This document shows positions 1 to 9,950 of a stretch of DNA of 64,000 nucleotides, in pieces. The stretch is taken from the NCBI RefSeq assembly GCF_963678635.1, contig NC_087066.1, forward strand, positions 36,581,152-36,645,151. Direction: 5' to 3'. The notes under the pieces are model-generated. The model was not told where the DNA came from, did not search any database, and saw only the letters and a list, made by a program, of their open reading frames with translations. The translations under genes were made by a program, and so were the position numbers. Numbering within the stretch: the stretch's first letter is position 1; each line of letters starts with the position of its first letter. Source of the stretch: Symsagittifera roscoffensis. Taxonomy: Eukaryota; Xenacoelomorpha; Acoela; Convolutidae.

Positions 1-2
1 CG

Positions 3-3000
3 CGTTTCTCGAGAGCGAAGTTGACAGAGACAGCAGACCTGAGTGGAATTCCCACTAGGTCGATGATGGGACCAATTAATTACAGACCTCTCAAGTCCTT
101 GGGGAGCCCGGGACTGGTGGTGGAGCCTCCCAAGCACCGGACCAGCATTGCCAGAATTAGAGTGGCCACTCCAGCACAGTTGAGAGTGGTCGACAAACTG
201 ATGAACCCAAGAGAGATGGAGTTACCAGACGCCGAATACGAAGGCGCAAAATTGGCCAATGACCCCCGATATGGGAAACCCTGTGGGCAGGCGCAACTGG
301 CCAAAACCTTAGCGGTCTACGACAGAGCAGACCCAGCTGCAGCAAGGGTGGTGATCGTGGCAGGATCAGATTTCGAAGGTACGTCTCCCAAGTTGTTTTG
401 GCCAGAAACCCTGATATACACCTTGCCGGGTGCGGAACTGAACCAGATGTTGACCCTGGTAGTGGCAATAAAGTCAGAAATGCCCTGCGAACCTGAGTTA
501 CTGCTGTTTGCGGGGATGAACGATCATCTGCACGCAACGGGATTTCTTGAGCAGCTCAAGGGTGGTGAACCTACGCCAAAGAGGATCTGGGAGGCCATCC
601 AGACCTTATTCGCGGCGATTAATGAAGTACAGGAGAATGTTGCCTCAAGATTCGGCGCCAAGACAAAAGTGGCGTTCACAACATCCCCCGGGTACTCGAG
701 CATGCCGCTGGCTCTGCAATTCGTGTACGCGATCTTGATCTTGATCGCAGAGGGGAATGGGTGGCGTGTCCTGATGGCAGCTCCCAACCGAGAATTGGAA
801 CCGACGAACTTGAGGCTGTGCAAGTCAGAACTCGCGGCAGCGTGGGCGGACGTCTCCCATGCATTGAGAGGCTTTCACGAGTTGGCTGATATCCTCATCG
901 TATTGGACGAGGTCCTGCTACTGGAAATATCTAACTTTGCCAGGCAACTTAAGCTCAGCCCGATCCTTAGGGATGATCACCCAGTGATAATTCACCTGAC
1001 GGCTAGTCTGTGGTTTCGGGACATGGAGTTGACCATTACGAGCTCGACCAGCAGATCTAGAGGGCCAAACAACGAAAGGCAGAACGTGGCCACATCGGAA
1101 AAACAACTGGAGTCGATGGGGAATCGGTTGGCGCAAGAGGGAGGCAGATGGCCCTTCTTAAGCCCAAGGTTGGAAAATGCCACGAGGAAAACAAGAGAGG
1201 ATGCGCCGCCTCTGGTGAAGCAGATCTGGGAGTTTCTCGAGGAGCAACTGGGAAAAGCTGAGGAAAAGGGGATGACGGTTGGCAGGTTCGTCACGGCAGC
1301 CAATGAGGTCACGATTGGAGGATTTTGGAGAGAGCACGCGTGGGGTGAGCTGAAGACGAGGAGGGATCATGAGATTCTCGAGTTCTTGAGTCCTTGTTGG
1401 GGAAGAGAGTTCCTGACTGAGGTGTACAGTGCGAAGGAGACGATCTTTGATGCGTTTATACAGGAGATGTTGAATATGCCGATCAGCCTGTTGCTGGCGC
1501 TGTACCTGGTCTACCCAAGATACTTGTTTAATATGGGCCCCGCGTACATGTTCAGTCGTGGTGTGGACACCCTCAGAATAGATGGATACTTGACGTTAGT
1601 ACTCCTGACCCACGGTGAACTGGCGTCATTTCACCGATTGATGAGGTATGGGGAGCCCCTGGCGATGGGAAGAACACACTCGAGTATTGAGACCTACTCG
1701 TACAAGTGTGCAGCCGGGCTAAGGACGCTGCTCGTGCAGTATCTACTGATGCAGAACAGGCACCTGACTGGCGAAGAAAAGAGCCCGAAGACCAGAGAGG
1801 AGTGGAGGAAAGTGAATGGAGGCATGCCCCTATTAACGGATCTATGCCTAGCCATGAGATCGGATCCCATGGGGATTATCCGGGGGCTGGGGGAGGTCGT
1901 GACTTGTATATATGGACCGGCTGTCACGTTCGCATTTCCAGATCCCTTGGTGACAGCTTATCGATACTCCGTGACCCACGTGAGCCTCATAAGCGTACTG
2001 GATGGAACGACACTGAACTGGTGCCAGCAAGAGGTGCTAAGGGCACAAATGAGCAACACGGTGCTCTTCGGAAAGGTAAAGGATCCAGAGTTGATCGTGT
2101 ACAGTTTCCGAGGACAGATGCAATGCCGGATGGGAGGCAAGCGCGAGGGCCCCATCGAAACTTACCCCAAGTTTTGGAACTTGAATCCCTTGGCAGCCAA
2201 TGGACAAGAAATCTTGAGAATCCCTGCATGGACAAAAAGTTTCGAGTTGGTGAAAAAGGAGCTGGAAGCGATATTGGAGAGAGAAGCCCTACCGACGAGC
2301 ATTCCCGAGTTCCCCATAGTGAGGAGAATGACCCTAGGGATGAACAGTTCCCTGGTTGTCCCATCCTCCTACGCGAGAACCACGACTGAAGAACGGCAGA
2401 AGGAGTTTACTGACGGCTGGGATCCGCTCTTCATCGGCTATACTGCAGCAATTTATTTCCATACTAGCGATGTGAAGATAAACTCATGGACGACTCAAGC
2501 CAAGAAGATCAGAGGGTCGATGCCCCCTAAATTCGACGTGCAAGATACCTTGAGAGTACTTAAGCGGGCAGGCCTAGAGAACCAGCGGCCGGTATGGGAC
2601 GACGGCAGGATGATAGTGGAAGAAGGGCATGTAGCACTGAAAGCAGACGCGATGCTATTTGCCACAAGGAAGTACCGGGCACCTTACGGACTTGAGCTGA
2701 TGGAGCGTAATAGAGAAGGAAAGAAGTTAGATGCAGCAGGTCCATTGTACGTGGCACTGACAAAAAGTGAGGCGACGAGTTCAGCGACACCATCACCCCT
2801 TCCAGTAGACATCCCTGGGGATAAAAAGAGTGGCACCGTGGCAGATCGATTCAAGAGGATCTTTGAGAGAAGGGAAGCAGAGTCAGGAGACGAAAGCATG
2901 GATGAAACCCTCAGTGAGGCAGGAGAGGATATGGAAGTGGGAAACACACCGGAGCAAAAGCCAACGGAAGTGGAATTCACAGCGCAGGAATTGTTGAAAG

Positions 3001-6000
3001 ACCTGAGTGAAGAAAACTGGGCAGATACTCCCACGCCACCTTTGACCTCGTCCCCTCGCAAGTACCCGGAAATGTCGTTGACAAGCGAGAATCCCAACAT
3101 GGGAATGATCTTCTTGAGTACGGAGAGGAGGGAGAAGAATACCTTCGAGGGAAACAGAGACGCCTTCCTGGGCACTCTGGATGGAGATGCTTGGCAAAAG
3201 TTCTTGAGCGAATTCAATCGAGAAGTGGATGAAGACACCACGTTGGATAATTTCAAAGAAGAACTGTGGGACACGGTGGTGAAGTTTGGTGAGCCTGTCC
3301 TGGTGGGGACGGGTTTAGAAGAGAAAGCTAGAGTGGAACTACTGAACAAAATGGTCGAGTTGAGAAAGTCAAGAAAGACCAGAGAAGACAAATGTAAAGA
3401 CAGCTCTACTCCGAAACAGAAAACTGACAATAAAATAATTAAGTGTACAAGGGGGGATAAGGTAGGAACTAGTAATATGATTAAAAGTACTAATATCCTT
3501 AAGGCTCGAGCAGGGGGGAGGCAAGAGTTGGCTGGAGAAAAGGAAGTTGAATCAGTGATGATACCAATGACGCCCCCAAGCAAAGACGTGAAGTCTCGCA
3601 AGAGGAAGAGAGACGTGGAGGGAATGGGCAGTCCTTCAGCTGACGCGGTCTCGGAAAAAGACTTGAGAGAGACGGCTCCCATGGTTCTGGCGCGATGGAA
3701 AACGGCAGCCTACAAGAGTAGCTACGAACCGAGGAAACTGCTCGACATAGAAAAAGAAATGGAGAATCCCACTAGTTCAGTGACGGAGGAGGATTTCAAA
3801 CCTCAAAGAATAAAAATGAAGCGAGGTTCGACGAGCGGGCAGACCTGGGAAGTAGATGTTGGCAAAGAGTGGGTCTCAAGTGAACATCACGCTGTCGGGA
3901 AGCAAGTGACCAGTGATCCACTTGAGAAAAGTAAAACCAGAAACACCTCCCGACCATGGTGGATAGCTCTCGAGACATTGAAGGAGATGGAAGGCTGTTT
4001 GAAGAAGTTGAACAGTGGAGTGGCTCGCAAACGATACAGCTGGGCCACCCAGCAGAAGGCTGAGGTCAACAAGATAGAGTTGGCAAACCAGCTGAAGAGA
4101 TCCTGGCAGAACTTATTGAAGGATCATTTTGAAGAGGCGATGAGGACATCCTCATCGGCACCACCTCTGATGGCGAATCCCTTTATCAGGACTGCAGGAC
4201 AACTGATGTTCGCGTGGAGCCTGTTGGGGATAGAGCTGGAAACGCTGACTTCATACGACAAGTTGAAGCTGGGAGGAAAAAATCTAGAGATATACCGAAT
4301 GTTGATGCAGCACGTTGCCAAGGACAACTCAGGCTTGAGTCTGGCAAGGAGGAAGGATGCAACCTGTTTCTTGAGGTGGACGATGTCGATGATGACTGAC
4401 AGTACCATCCTAGCATGTCATCAGAAAGCAGTCGCAAGCAAGACGTTGGAAAGGAGAGTCTCCACAGTCATCTTGAATGTGTATCAGAGCACTGGGATAG
4501 AGAGGGAGGATGGTTCTAGGCAATCTCTGGAGAACCATAGGAAGTTGGATGAGATACGGAGGTTCTACAACAAGAAGTTCGAAGAGGAGCACGACGTTCA
4601 CCGCAACCTGGCTTCGTCAGGGGAGTACTTGAAACTCAACAGAAAGGGAGAGTACCAATATGTTTCTGGAGTAATGGGAATGGCGTACAACCCCTTCTTG
4701 GACCTGGAAGCTGGAGGAGCCAACAGAAATTATGAAGTGGCGGAGCTGTTGAAGTTCTGGACAGAGAAGATAGTGGAGATAGACGTTGTGGAGAGAGAGA
4801 GACCTAGCCTGGGGCTGGTTCTTGAGGGGATGCCGGGAGTGATAAGTGTGCCACGCTCAAGTAAAAGAGTGGAGCTAAAAATGGGTGATGGGAGTGGCGT
4901 GTTGATCACGAACCTGGGAGTGGTATGGAAATTACTCAGACCTTCCTGGTGTCCACATCCCCATGCAAGTATGATTGAGGAGGTCACTGAGCGAGTGAGA
5001 TTGGCACCGACAGAGGATGAGGACTTGGCGATCTTGAGCATAGTACACAAACTGATCTTGCCTCAGGTGAAAGAATCAAGTGAGGTGAAAAGTGGAACAG
5101 AGCCGGTGAGGAGGATGGAGCCGGGCAGTTGTCTTGATTCGACATGCAGTAACGGCGAACATATTTGTGATGGACGATTATGCGTCAGGATACAATCTTT
5201 CCAGAAAGAGGACCTCACTACCTGGTTTGAAGATATCACTGAAAGGGAGAAGAGTGAGGTACAGATAGTGGCTGAATGTTACGCGAGGACCACCGTGAAC
5301 CTAGCGACAGCCTTGGGATTCTTCTCAAGAATGTGCAGTCTCCAGTCACTGGAGAGGCTAGAGTCAGAACATCACCTGGTGACCGCGTTAAGCGTGGAAT
5401 CATGGCCCGGAGTGCTACAAGTGAACCAGAAGCACATCAAGAGTTGGAAGATCGGACTCGAGGCAGAGATGGGATTTCCCATGAGCGAAGCCTATGGATT
5501 GCCTCTAAATGCAAAATCCTTAGTGGGATCAGTGTTGGCTAACCTATGTGGGAGCCACTATCCACTACACATCGCGATGGTGGAGGTGTCCAGCCAGAGG
5601 GTGATGATAGACAAAGCCTTCTCAGTGCCCAAGTGCGTGAGACTAGCTCGGATGTCACACCACTCACACAAGCTATTGAGGAAGATCCGAGGAGCAGTAC
5701 CAAAGGAGCAAAGAGATGACTTGAGTGAAATCTGGGGTGAAGAACTTCTAGGCTTGGAGAGCGAAAATGCAAGTGATCATGGGAAGCAGAACGTGGTGGG
5801 GAAACCCGCAGTAGGTGCTTCAAGCTCGGAAGAAGTCGACGTGGTGCATGAGAAAATGATGGAACTTGAGCCTCTCCTAGAAGCTTCGGGAGAACGCAAC
5901 CTTAGAAGCATCGACCTCACGCATGGGGATTGTCCATGCCACTGTCTGGCGCAGACAGTGTGGTACCCGGACCACGCCAATCTCTGTCTGATCTGGGACG

Positions 6001-6716
6001 TAGAAGAAATTAAGTCGCTAGGACTACCGGAGTATCGACAAAAGGTGACCATCTTAGTGGTAAGCACGATGCTGGCTCTGAGATGGATTGAGGAGAATAT
6101 AGCGAAGTACAGAGAATCGAGAGCGCCAACAGCTGAATCGATTTATGCGATAGATTACAGCAGGAGACTGGAGTTGTTCGAGACTGCATGCAAGGTATTC
6201 GCCATACCAGTGCAAGTCAGACACATATGGAGCCGCCTGAGATTCTTTCCTTGGTTTCGTGCGACGTTAACATCCTGGTTGTATGCAGTGACAAAGAACC
6301 ACATGAGGAAACATCAGAAGGAATATCGACAATTCCAAGCTGAAATAGGGCCAGATGCCTTTAAGAGACCTCTGCTAACCCATCGAAACGCAATCACGGC
6401 GGGGTGGAAAAGAGTAGGCAGAATATCCAGAGACAATTCTAGAGCGAGGGAAACGATACTGGAGGAGGACCTGGCGAGGAATGTGAGCTTGAGTCTTCAT
6501 AACTCCTTCTGCTTGAACCGGGAGTCGAAGGTGAAAGGCCTACCAAGTCAATTAAAAAGGTTGCAAGAGCAGAGAAAGTGGATGCGAGCCTATGAACAGC
6601 TGAAGGCCTGGGAGGAAATTGTGATTAGTTCCGATGACGAAGAGGCACTATTGGAACAAATTACAGTGCCAAGAACACCGGTATCAGGTACCTCGAAGGC
6701 GAAGAACATGAGGTGA
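3..6716 (+). CDS. Giant uninterrupted ORF of a retroelement-like family, 5' end outside window
   Basis: The frame is open from the left edge to a TGA at 6714-6716, over 2,230 codons without a stop. The first in-frame ATG pair is at 63 and 66, but the frame continues upstream, and the decayed copy at 9.0-17.1 kb (-) suggests several hundred more residues, so the start lies outside the window. Residues below count the TTG at 21 as 1. An SGNH-hydrolase-like domain lies near 107-290, then a long region alternating hydrophobic and basic stretches (about 290-960), acidic low complexity near 975-1020, a Lys/Arg-rich region with SRKRKRD near 1190, a Cys/His cluster at 1704-1721, and an acidic tail ending SSDDEEALLEQ. 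The coding strand is purine-rich and clearly more GC-rich than the flanks. Relatives in the window (copy 2 and five array fragments) show it is repetitive, not a host single-copy gene. Its function is unknown. The intact length suggests recent mobility or selection. Confidence 0.85.
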   Translation, partial: RFSRAKLTETADLSGIPTRSMMGPINYRPLKSLGSPGLVVEPPKHRTSIARIRVATPAQLRVVDKLMNPREMELPDAEYEGAKLANDPRYGKPCGQAQLAKTLAVYDRADPAAARVVIVAGSDFEGTSPKLFWPETLIYTLPGAELNQMLTLVVAIKSEMPCEPELLLFAGMNDHLHATGFLEQLKGGEPTPKRIWEAIQTLFAAINEVQENVASRFGAKTKVAFTTSPGYSSMPLALQFVYAILILIAEGNGWRVLMAAPNRELEPTNLRLCKSELAAAWADVSHALRGFHELADILIVLDEVLLLEISNFARQLKLSPILRDDHPVIIHLTASLWFRDMELTITSSTSRSRGPNNERQNVATSEKQLESMGNRLAQEGGRWPFLSPRLENATRKTREDAPPLVKQIWEFLEEQLGKAEEKGMTVGRFVTAANEVTIGGFWREHAWGELKTRRDHEILEFLSPCWGREFLTEVYSAKETIFDAFIQEMLNMPISLLLALYLVYPRYLFNMGPAYMFSRGVDTLRIDGYLTLVLLTHGELASFHRLMRYGEPLAMGRTHSSIETYSYKCAAGLRTLLVQYLLMQNRHLTGEEKSPKTREEWRKVNGGMPLLTDLCLAMRSDPMGIIRGLGEVVTCIYGPAVTFAFPDPLVTAYRYSVTHVSLISVLDGTTLNWCQQEVLRAQMSNTVLFGKVKDPELIVYSFRGQMQCRMGGKREGPIETYPKFWNLNPLAANGQEILRIPAWTKSFELVKKELEAILEREALPTSIPEFPIVRRMTLGMNSSLVVPSSYARTTTEERQKEFTDGWDPLFIGYTAAIYFHTSDVKINSWTTQAKKIRGSMPPKFDVQDTLRVLKRAGLENQRPVWDDGRMIVEEGHVALKADAMLFATRKYRAPYGLELMERNREGKKLDAAGPLYVALTKSEATSSATPSPLPVDIPGDKKSGTVADRFKRIFERREAESGDESMDETLSEAGEDMEVGNTPEQKPTEVEFTAQELLKDLSEENWADTPTPPLTSSPRKYPEMSLTSENPNMGMIFLSTERREKNTFEGNRDAFLGTLDGDAWQKFLSEFNREVDEDTTLDNFKEELWDTVVKFGEPVLVGTGLEEKARVELLNKMVELRKSRKTREDKCKDSSTPKQKTDNKIIKCTRGDKVGTSNMIKSTNILKARAGGRQELAGEKEVESVMIPMTPPSKDVKSRKRKRDVEGMGSPSADAVSEKDLRETAPMVLARWKTAAYKSSYEPRKLLDIEKEMENPTSSVTEEDFKPQRIKMKRGSTSGQTWEVDVGKEWVSSEHHAVGKQVTSDPLEKSKTRNTSRPWWIALETLKEMEGCLKKLNSGVARKRYSWATQQKAEVNKIELANQLKRSWQNLLKDHFEEAMRTSSSAPPLMANPFIRTAGQLMFAWSLLGIELETLTSYDKLKLGGKNLEIYRMLMQHVAKDNSGLSLARRKDATCFLRWTMSMMTDSTILACHQKAVASKTLERRVSTVILNVYQSTGIEREDGSRQSLENHRKLDEIRRFYNKKFEEEHDVHRNLASSGEYLKLNRKGEYQYVSGVMGMAYNPFLDLEAGGANRNYEVAELLKFWTEKIVEIDVVERERPSLGLVLEGMPGVISVPRSSKRVELKMGDGSGVLITNLGVVWKLLRPSWCPHPHASMIEEVTERVRLAPTEDEDLAILSIVHKLILPQVKESSEVKSGTEPVRRMEPGSCLDSTCSNGEHICDGRLCVRIQSFQKEDLTTWFEDITEREKSEVQIVAECYARTTVNLATALGFFSRMCSLQSLERLESEHHLVTALSVESWPGVLQVNQKHIKSWKIGLEAEMGFPMSEAYGLPLNAKSLVGSVLANLCGSHYPLHIAMVEVSSQRVMIDKAFSVPKCVRLARMSHHSHKLLRKIRGAVPKEQRDDLSEIWGEELLGLESENASDHGKQNVVGKPAVGASSSEEVDVVHEKMMELEPLLEASGERNLRSIDLTHGDCPCHCLAQTVWYPDHANLCLIWDVEEIKSLGLPEYRQKVTILVVSTMLALRWIEENIAKYRESRAPTAESIYAIDYSRRLELFETACKVFAIPVQVRHIWSRLRFFPWFRATLTSWLYAVTKNHMRKHQKEYRQFQAEIGPDAFKRPLLTHRNAITAGWKRVGRISRDNSRARETILEEDLARNVSLSLHNSFCLNRESKVKGLPSQLKRLQEQRKWMRAYEQLKAWEEIVISSDDEEALLEQITVPRTPVSGTSKAKNMR
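339..935 (+). other. SGNH-hydrolase-like domain in the giant ORF, probably catalytically degenerate
   Basis: Seen: hydrophobic strand then AGSDFEG (Ser116), then LPGA (Gly137), then LLLFAGMNDHL (Gly165, Asn167), with spacing like SGNH blocks I, II and III (GDSxxxG, G, GxND). Known: esterase-type SGNH domains occur in ORF1 of CR1 non-LTR retrotransposons and in several retroelement-related proteins. Odd: Asp of GDS is replaced by Gly, and the expected DxxH segment seems to align with NLRL (263-266), so the catalytic Asp and His are absent. Copy 2 has ASSDF at the first motif and NLRP at the last, so the degeneration predates this copy. Inference: a binding or structural role rather than hydrolysis. 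Confidence 0.45.
5130..5183 (+). other. Putative zinc-binding Cys/His cluster in the giant ORF
   Basis: Residues C1704, C1709, H1714, C1716 and C1721 form CLDSTCSNGEHICDGRLC. The decayed copy on the minus strand (in 10314-10751) aligns gap-free and keeps C-x4-C-x4-H-x6-C while losing the middle Cys. The spacing differs from the retroviral knuckle C-x2-C-x4-H-x4-C. Metal binding is inferred. Confidence 0.4.
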
Positions 6717-7144
6717 GCCAGTGGCTCGAAAGGAAATTCTAGAGTCTTGAGTCTTGAGAGGGAGGGGGCTTGAGCGTGAACTTGGATGAAATCTGGGTTC
6801 ACGAAAAAGAAATTTTAGACGAATAAGATATTGTTATTAATATGATAGATCTAGTATATAAATCAAATTGATGCATGAAAATTCTCTGACTGAAATAGGA
6901 CAAAAGAAATTTTAAAATTACCAGCTTAAAAAGCGGGGATCCATGGGTGCAGGTGTGTGCAGATTTTGATTGCTGTTTAGCGATAGAGTGAAAATTTTAT
7001 ATGGTTGTGAATTTTGGAAGGTAGATAAACTTAAGTCCGATGCAAACTTCTGTAAATGACCACTGGCACTGTATCTTGAGCAACACTCGGTTCTCTGGGA
7101 CTTACTGGCAGATGACAACACACGATGAGGACATCGATCTCGAG

Positions 7145-7159
7145 TCCGGGGAGTATGTG
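7145..7159 (+). repeat. 15-base block shared with the opposite-strand copy
   Basis: TCCGGGGAGTATGTG occurs here on + and at 8249-8263 on -. About 70-80 bases upstream in each sense direction are also weakly alike (GAGGACA and CACTGTA motifs in the same order). It lies about 430 bases past the stop of copy 1 and about 725 bases past the coding end of copy 2, so it could mark a conserved 3' region or terminus. Confidence 0.5.
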
Positions 7160-8091
7160 CCAGTCGGTCATGTCTGGGGGTTTGACCTTGAGAAATACGC
7201 AATTTTGGAGTGAAATTTTAATTTTGCAAAATTCGAATTGAGCATGTCATGCTCAATTTTCTCGAACCAACTGAAAATGAAAAAGTCAGAAATCAGAACA
7301 CCCGAATTAACAATTGCGGGAAACTACTCAAGAAAAAGGCAGGAAATTGCTGTTCGCAATTTCTCGATACGAAATATCAAGAGAGTAGAGCTGTCTTATC
7401 CCAAAAACAGGAGAAAACAACATTGACTTGAGGAAGGATCACTATTCGAATGGAATAGTGTGGACCTTCAACGGAATAGAGGACTACTCGAGTGTCCTAA
7501 TGGTCCAAACGAAAACTTCAATTCTTGAGACAGAACTTACTTTCGTTATTGAAACTAATTGGCCTTAAAACTTATTTAGTTATATTAGTTAATTCTCAAG
7601 CTGCTCAGTTATAACTTACTCCTCATACTCAAGTGCGTCGATATGTAAGTTCCAATTTAAATTTCTCGAGTGCATTTTATGATAATTATGTTGAGATAAG
7701 GCGAGTTTTAGGTTGATCCATCTGAAATGGATCAAAGTTCCACTGTCCAATAAAAAGTAACTAAGCGGATTGTTCCGACCCGGTTTTTAACGGCGTTCAT
7801 GTATTTTGGGTATCCCGAGACCTAAGTATGGGGACGTTTTTATTTCTAGAGTGGGGGGGGGTATTTTGGTAGTGGCCTTTAAGCTGTAATGGGTTCCAGT
7901 CTCATGTCGCAAGCGAACCGAATTGGCTCCGACCGTTCTTGAGGCGGAAAAACACAAGAGATAGTGTCCCTGACTCTTGAGCCAATGGTTATAGGGCCTA
8001 TTTTTCTTAAGCCTCATATGTGACTAAAGTAGGCGACTGTTACATTGTTCTGATTTTTGCAGTTTTAATGTTCGCCAAAAACAAAATTATT

Positions 8092-8215
8092 ACTTAAAAA
8101 CTGTTTCGTTACTCCAAATTAAGCTCTCCGAAGACGTTCAATTAAATGATAAACACCACTTATCGTTTAAAGCAGCAAATCCTACCACTGAAATGTTCCA
8201 AATAAAAATTTGTTT
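8092..8215 (+). repeat. Short dispersed repeat, third copy
   Basis: This stretch (TTTCGTTACTCCAAATTAAG, then a block with AAACACCACTTATCG and CTGAAATG) clearly matches about 27.24-27.37 kb and 30.29-30.43 kb on the same strand. At those sites it is part of the ~2-kb diverged repeat. Confidence 0.6.
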
Positions 8216-8319
8216 ACTACATGCATTCCGATCAAATGAGTCGAATATCACATACTCCCCGGACAGCCCGGTCACTGTCCTCCTTGAACTTCGAGTAACT
8301 CATCAGAGTGGTACAGTGT

Positions 8320-8987
8320 CATCTCACAGAATTTACAAAATTTATCAAAAGAACTTTATCCACATCACATCGACTCACTACGTGCTACAAATGGCATCAT
8401 TTTACATTGCTATAGCCTTTTAACATTTTCACTAACCTGCACTCTGAGGATATGGCCTGAAATAAAATATCTTTTCTGATTTTAGTGTCCTTGTCTCAGT
8501 TTAAAATTTTTCTTCTAGGGATTAAAAGTGTTGGGACGCAGAACAGTCCTGCCAACCAACAAAATAAATTTATCTAACTATGCTTCTTTCCTTCCGAAAC
8601 TTAGTTGTTATTGGTCCTGATTACTAAAATAAGAAAACTCGGAGGTTGGAAGAAACAAGGAAATAATCTTGTTCTTCAAGAGATTACTGAAGTTTATCAT
8701 GTCACAACAAAGTGAACAGTCATCTAAGTTGATAAAAAATCATGCGAGTTGAAACATTTAAAATGTGTTCTCCACTGAAGCCTTTCTAAAAAAAAGTAAG
8801 TGGTTTTAAAAACACTTACTTAAATCACAATGCAAAATCATAAACGCAGCAAGTTTGGCTCAAAACATTTTTTTCCTTTGATCAAATTTCAATTTCAAAC
8901 TGGTTTGCTGGGTTTCTCATTTGAGTTTTTTCACACAGAACAAATCTGAGTTTTTTTCCTCTTCTTTGTTACTCATTTGTACTTTTT
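8320..8987 (-). repeat. 3' non-coding tail of the decayed giant-ORF copy, shared with array units
   Basis: Read on the minus strand, this tail contains the ordered landmarks CCAATAACAAC, GGCAGGACTGT, CCCTAGAAGAA and GGCTATAGC, then ATGATGCCATT. The same landmarks appear in the same order on the plus strand at about 42.41-42.68 kb and 47.69-47.96 kb, and the first two also in each 3.49-kb unit. This ties the array to the giant-ORF family outside the coding region. Confidence 0.7.
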
Positions 8988-9478
8988 TTATTTCAATTTT
9001 TGTCGTTTAGAAATTCTAAAACTTCTACATTCTTCCAATCGTTCTCTTTTCTGCATCTTGTCATCGGCATTGTGACTGCTCCCTCTCATCCTCTTGCTGC
9101 GACATCGAATATGCAATTTCGATTTCTGTGTTTTGCTACACTCTGTCGCCATTCTGACACTGTTGGAGGCAATCCTCCAACACCTCTGCTCTTTTACCCT
9201 TCGTTTGTAACCAGTTTGAGAGTCTACATTAGTTTCTCTATTTCTGCAGAACCTGTTGAGGAGGCACAAGTTCATGATTTTCTCCAGATCTTCCTTCAAC
9301 TTTCTTCTCTTTCTCTCCCGTCACAATCAATTGACTTCAACATTTTATTCACTGCGGTGGTTACTGTATCCCGATGCGTTACGAAAACTCGATTGAAATC
9401 TTCTGATCCTATGTCCATTTGATACGAACTGTACACTCTGATGTGCTTCGACATATGCTTTTTGGTATATTCATACAT
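8988..9478 (-). pseudogene. C-terminal segment of decayed giant ORF
   Basis: Two minus-strand frames carry TKKHMSKH plus FVTHRDTVTTAV, then KEDLEKIMNLCLLNRFC. They align with TKNHMRKH, LLTHRNAITA and EEDLARNVSLSLHNSFC of copy 1. The change of frame between them is a frameshift near 9297. The array fragments carry the same block (FVTHRNAVTTAVKR), so this is the most widely represented part of the family in the window. Confidence 0.75.
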
Positions 9479-9950
9479 TCAAGCAGTCATGTTGGCACTG
9501 AATCAAGGCATCAGTCTCCTTTTGGATCAGATTTTTTTTACTTTCACGATCGTCAACCTTTTAGACGATCAAGTTCTTCCTACTGTTCTTTAGTCAGTGC
9601 TTCCTGTCGATTGTTAACATGAGCTTCCAGCCATCTAATCGCCATCATAACTCCAATTATTAAAATTTTTATAGGCTGTGATGGGGCTGGTAAATCTATG
9701 GAGAGCAGCTATCCAGAGTCTCAGATCAAGACCAGATTAATTCGCCCAGTATAACACCATGTTTGTAACAAACAATGGCATCGGAACTCATCGTGGGTCA
9801 ACATGATGCTTCTCTAATTTCGTTTTCCCGACGGTTGCAGCAGTGGTTTCACTTCCATCAATACTCGGTGGATTTCGTCACTATCGTCTACTGCATTTCA
9901 ATCCGTGATCCTTTCTGCTTCTGTCTTTCAAAAAATCACTAAAATTCTCA

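Larger units (their letters stand above)
6717..8248. other. Non-coding interval between convergent giant-ORF copies
   Basis: There is no gene I can support. The first part should be the 3' untranslated region of the plus-strand copy. A 15-base block at 7145-7159 recurs exactly, on the other strand, at 8249-8263. A G-run lies near 7852-7860. The stretch at about 8092-8215 matches a short repeat found again near 27.24-27.37 and 30.29-30.43 kb. The remainder is AT-rich and featureless to me. Confidence 0.5.

Noticed and set aside
1500-1700. Hydrophobic stretch of the giant ORF as membrane segment of an env-like protein
   Set aside because: The stretch (ISLLLALYLVYPRYLF) is short and interrupted by charged and polar residues. 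No signal peptide, furin-like site or Cys pattern supports an envelope glycoprotein, and the protein start is not in view.
2684-3682. 332-codon minus-strand frame opposite the giant ORF
   Set aside because: It is antisense to a clearly coding frame. Its Ser/Leu-rich composition mirrors the purine-rich sense strand.
3-6716. Tyrosine recombinase in the giant ORF
   Set aside because: I looked for the R...HxxR...Y arrangement. Isolated HxxR phrases (for example FHRLMRYGE) lack the surrounding pattern.
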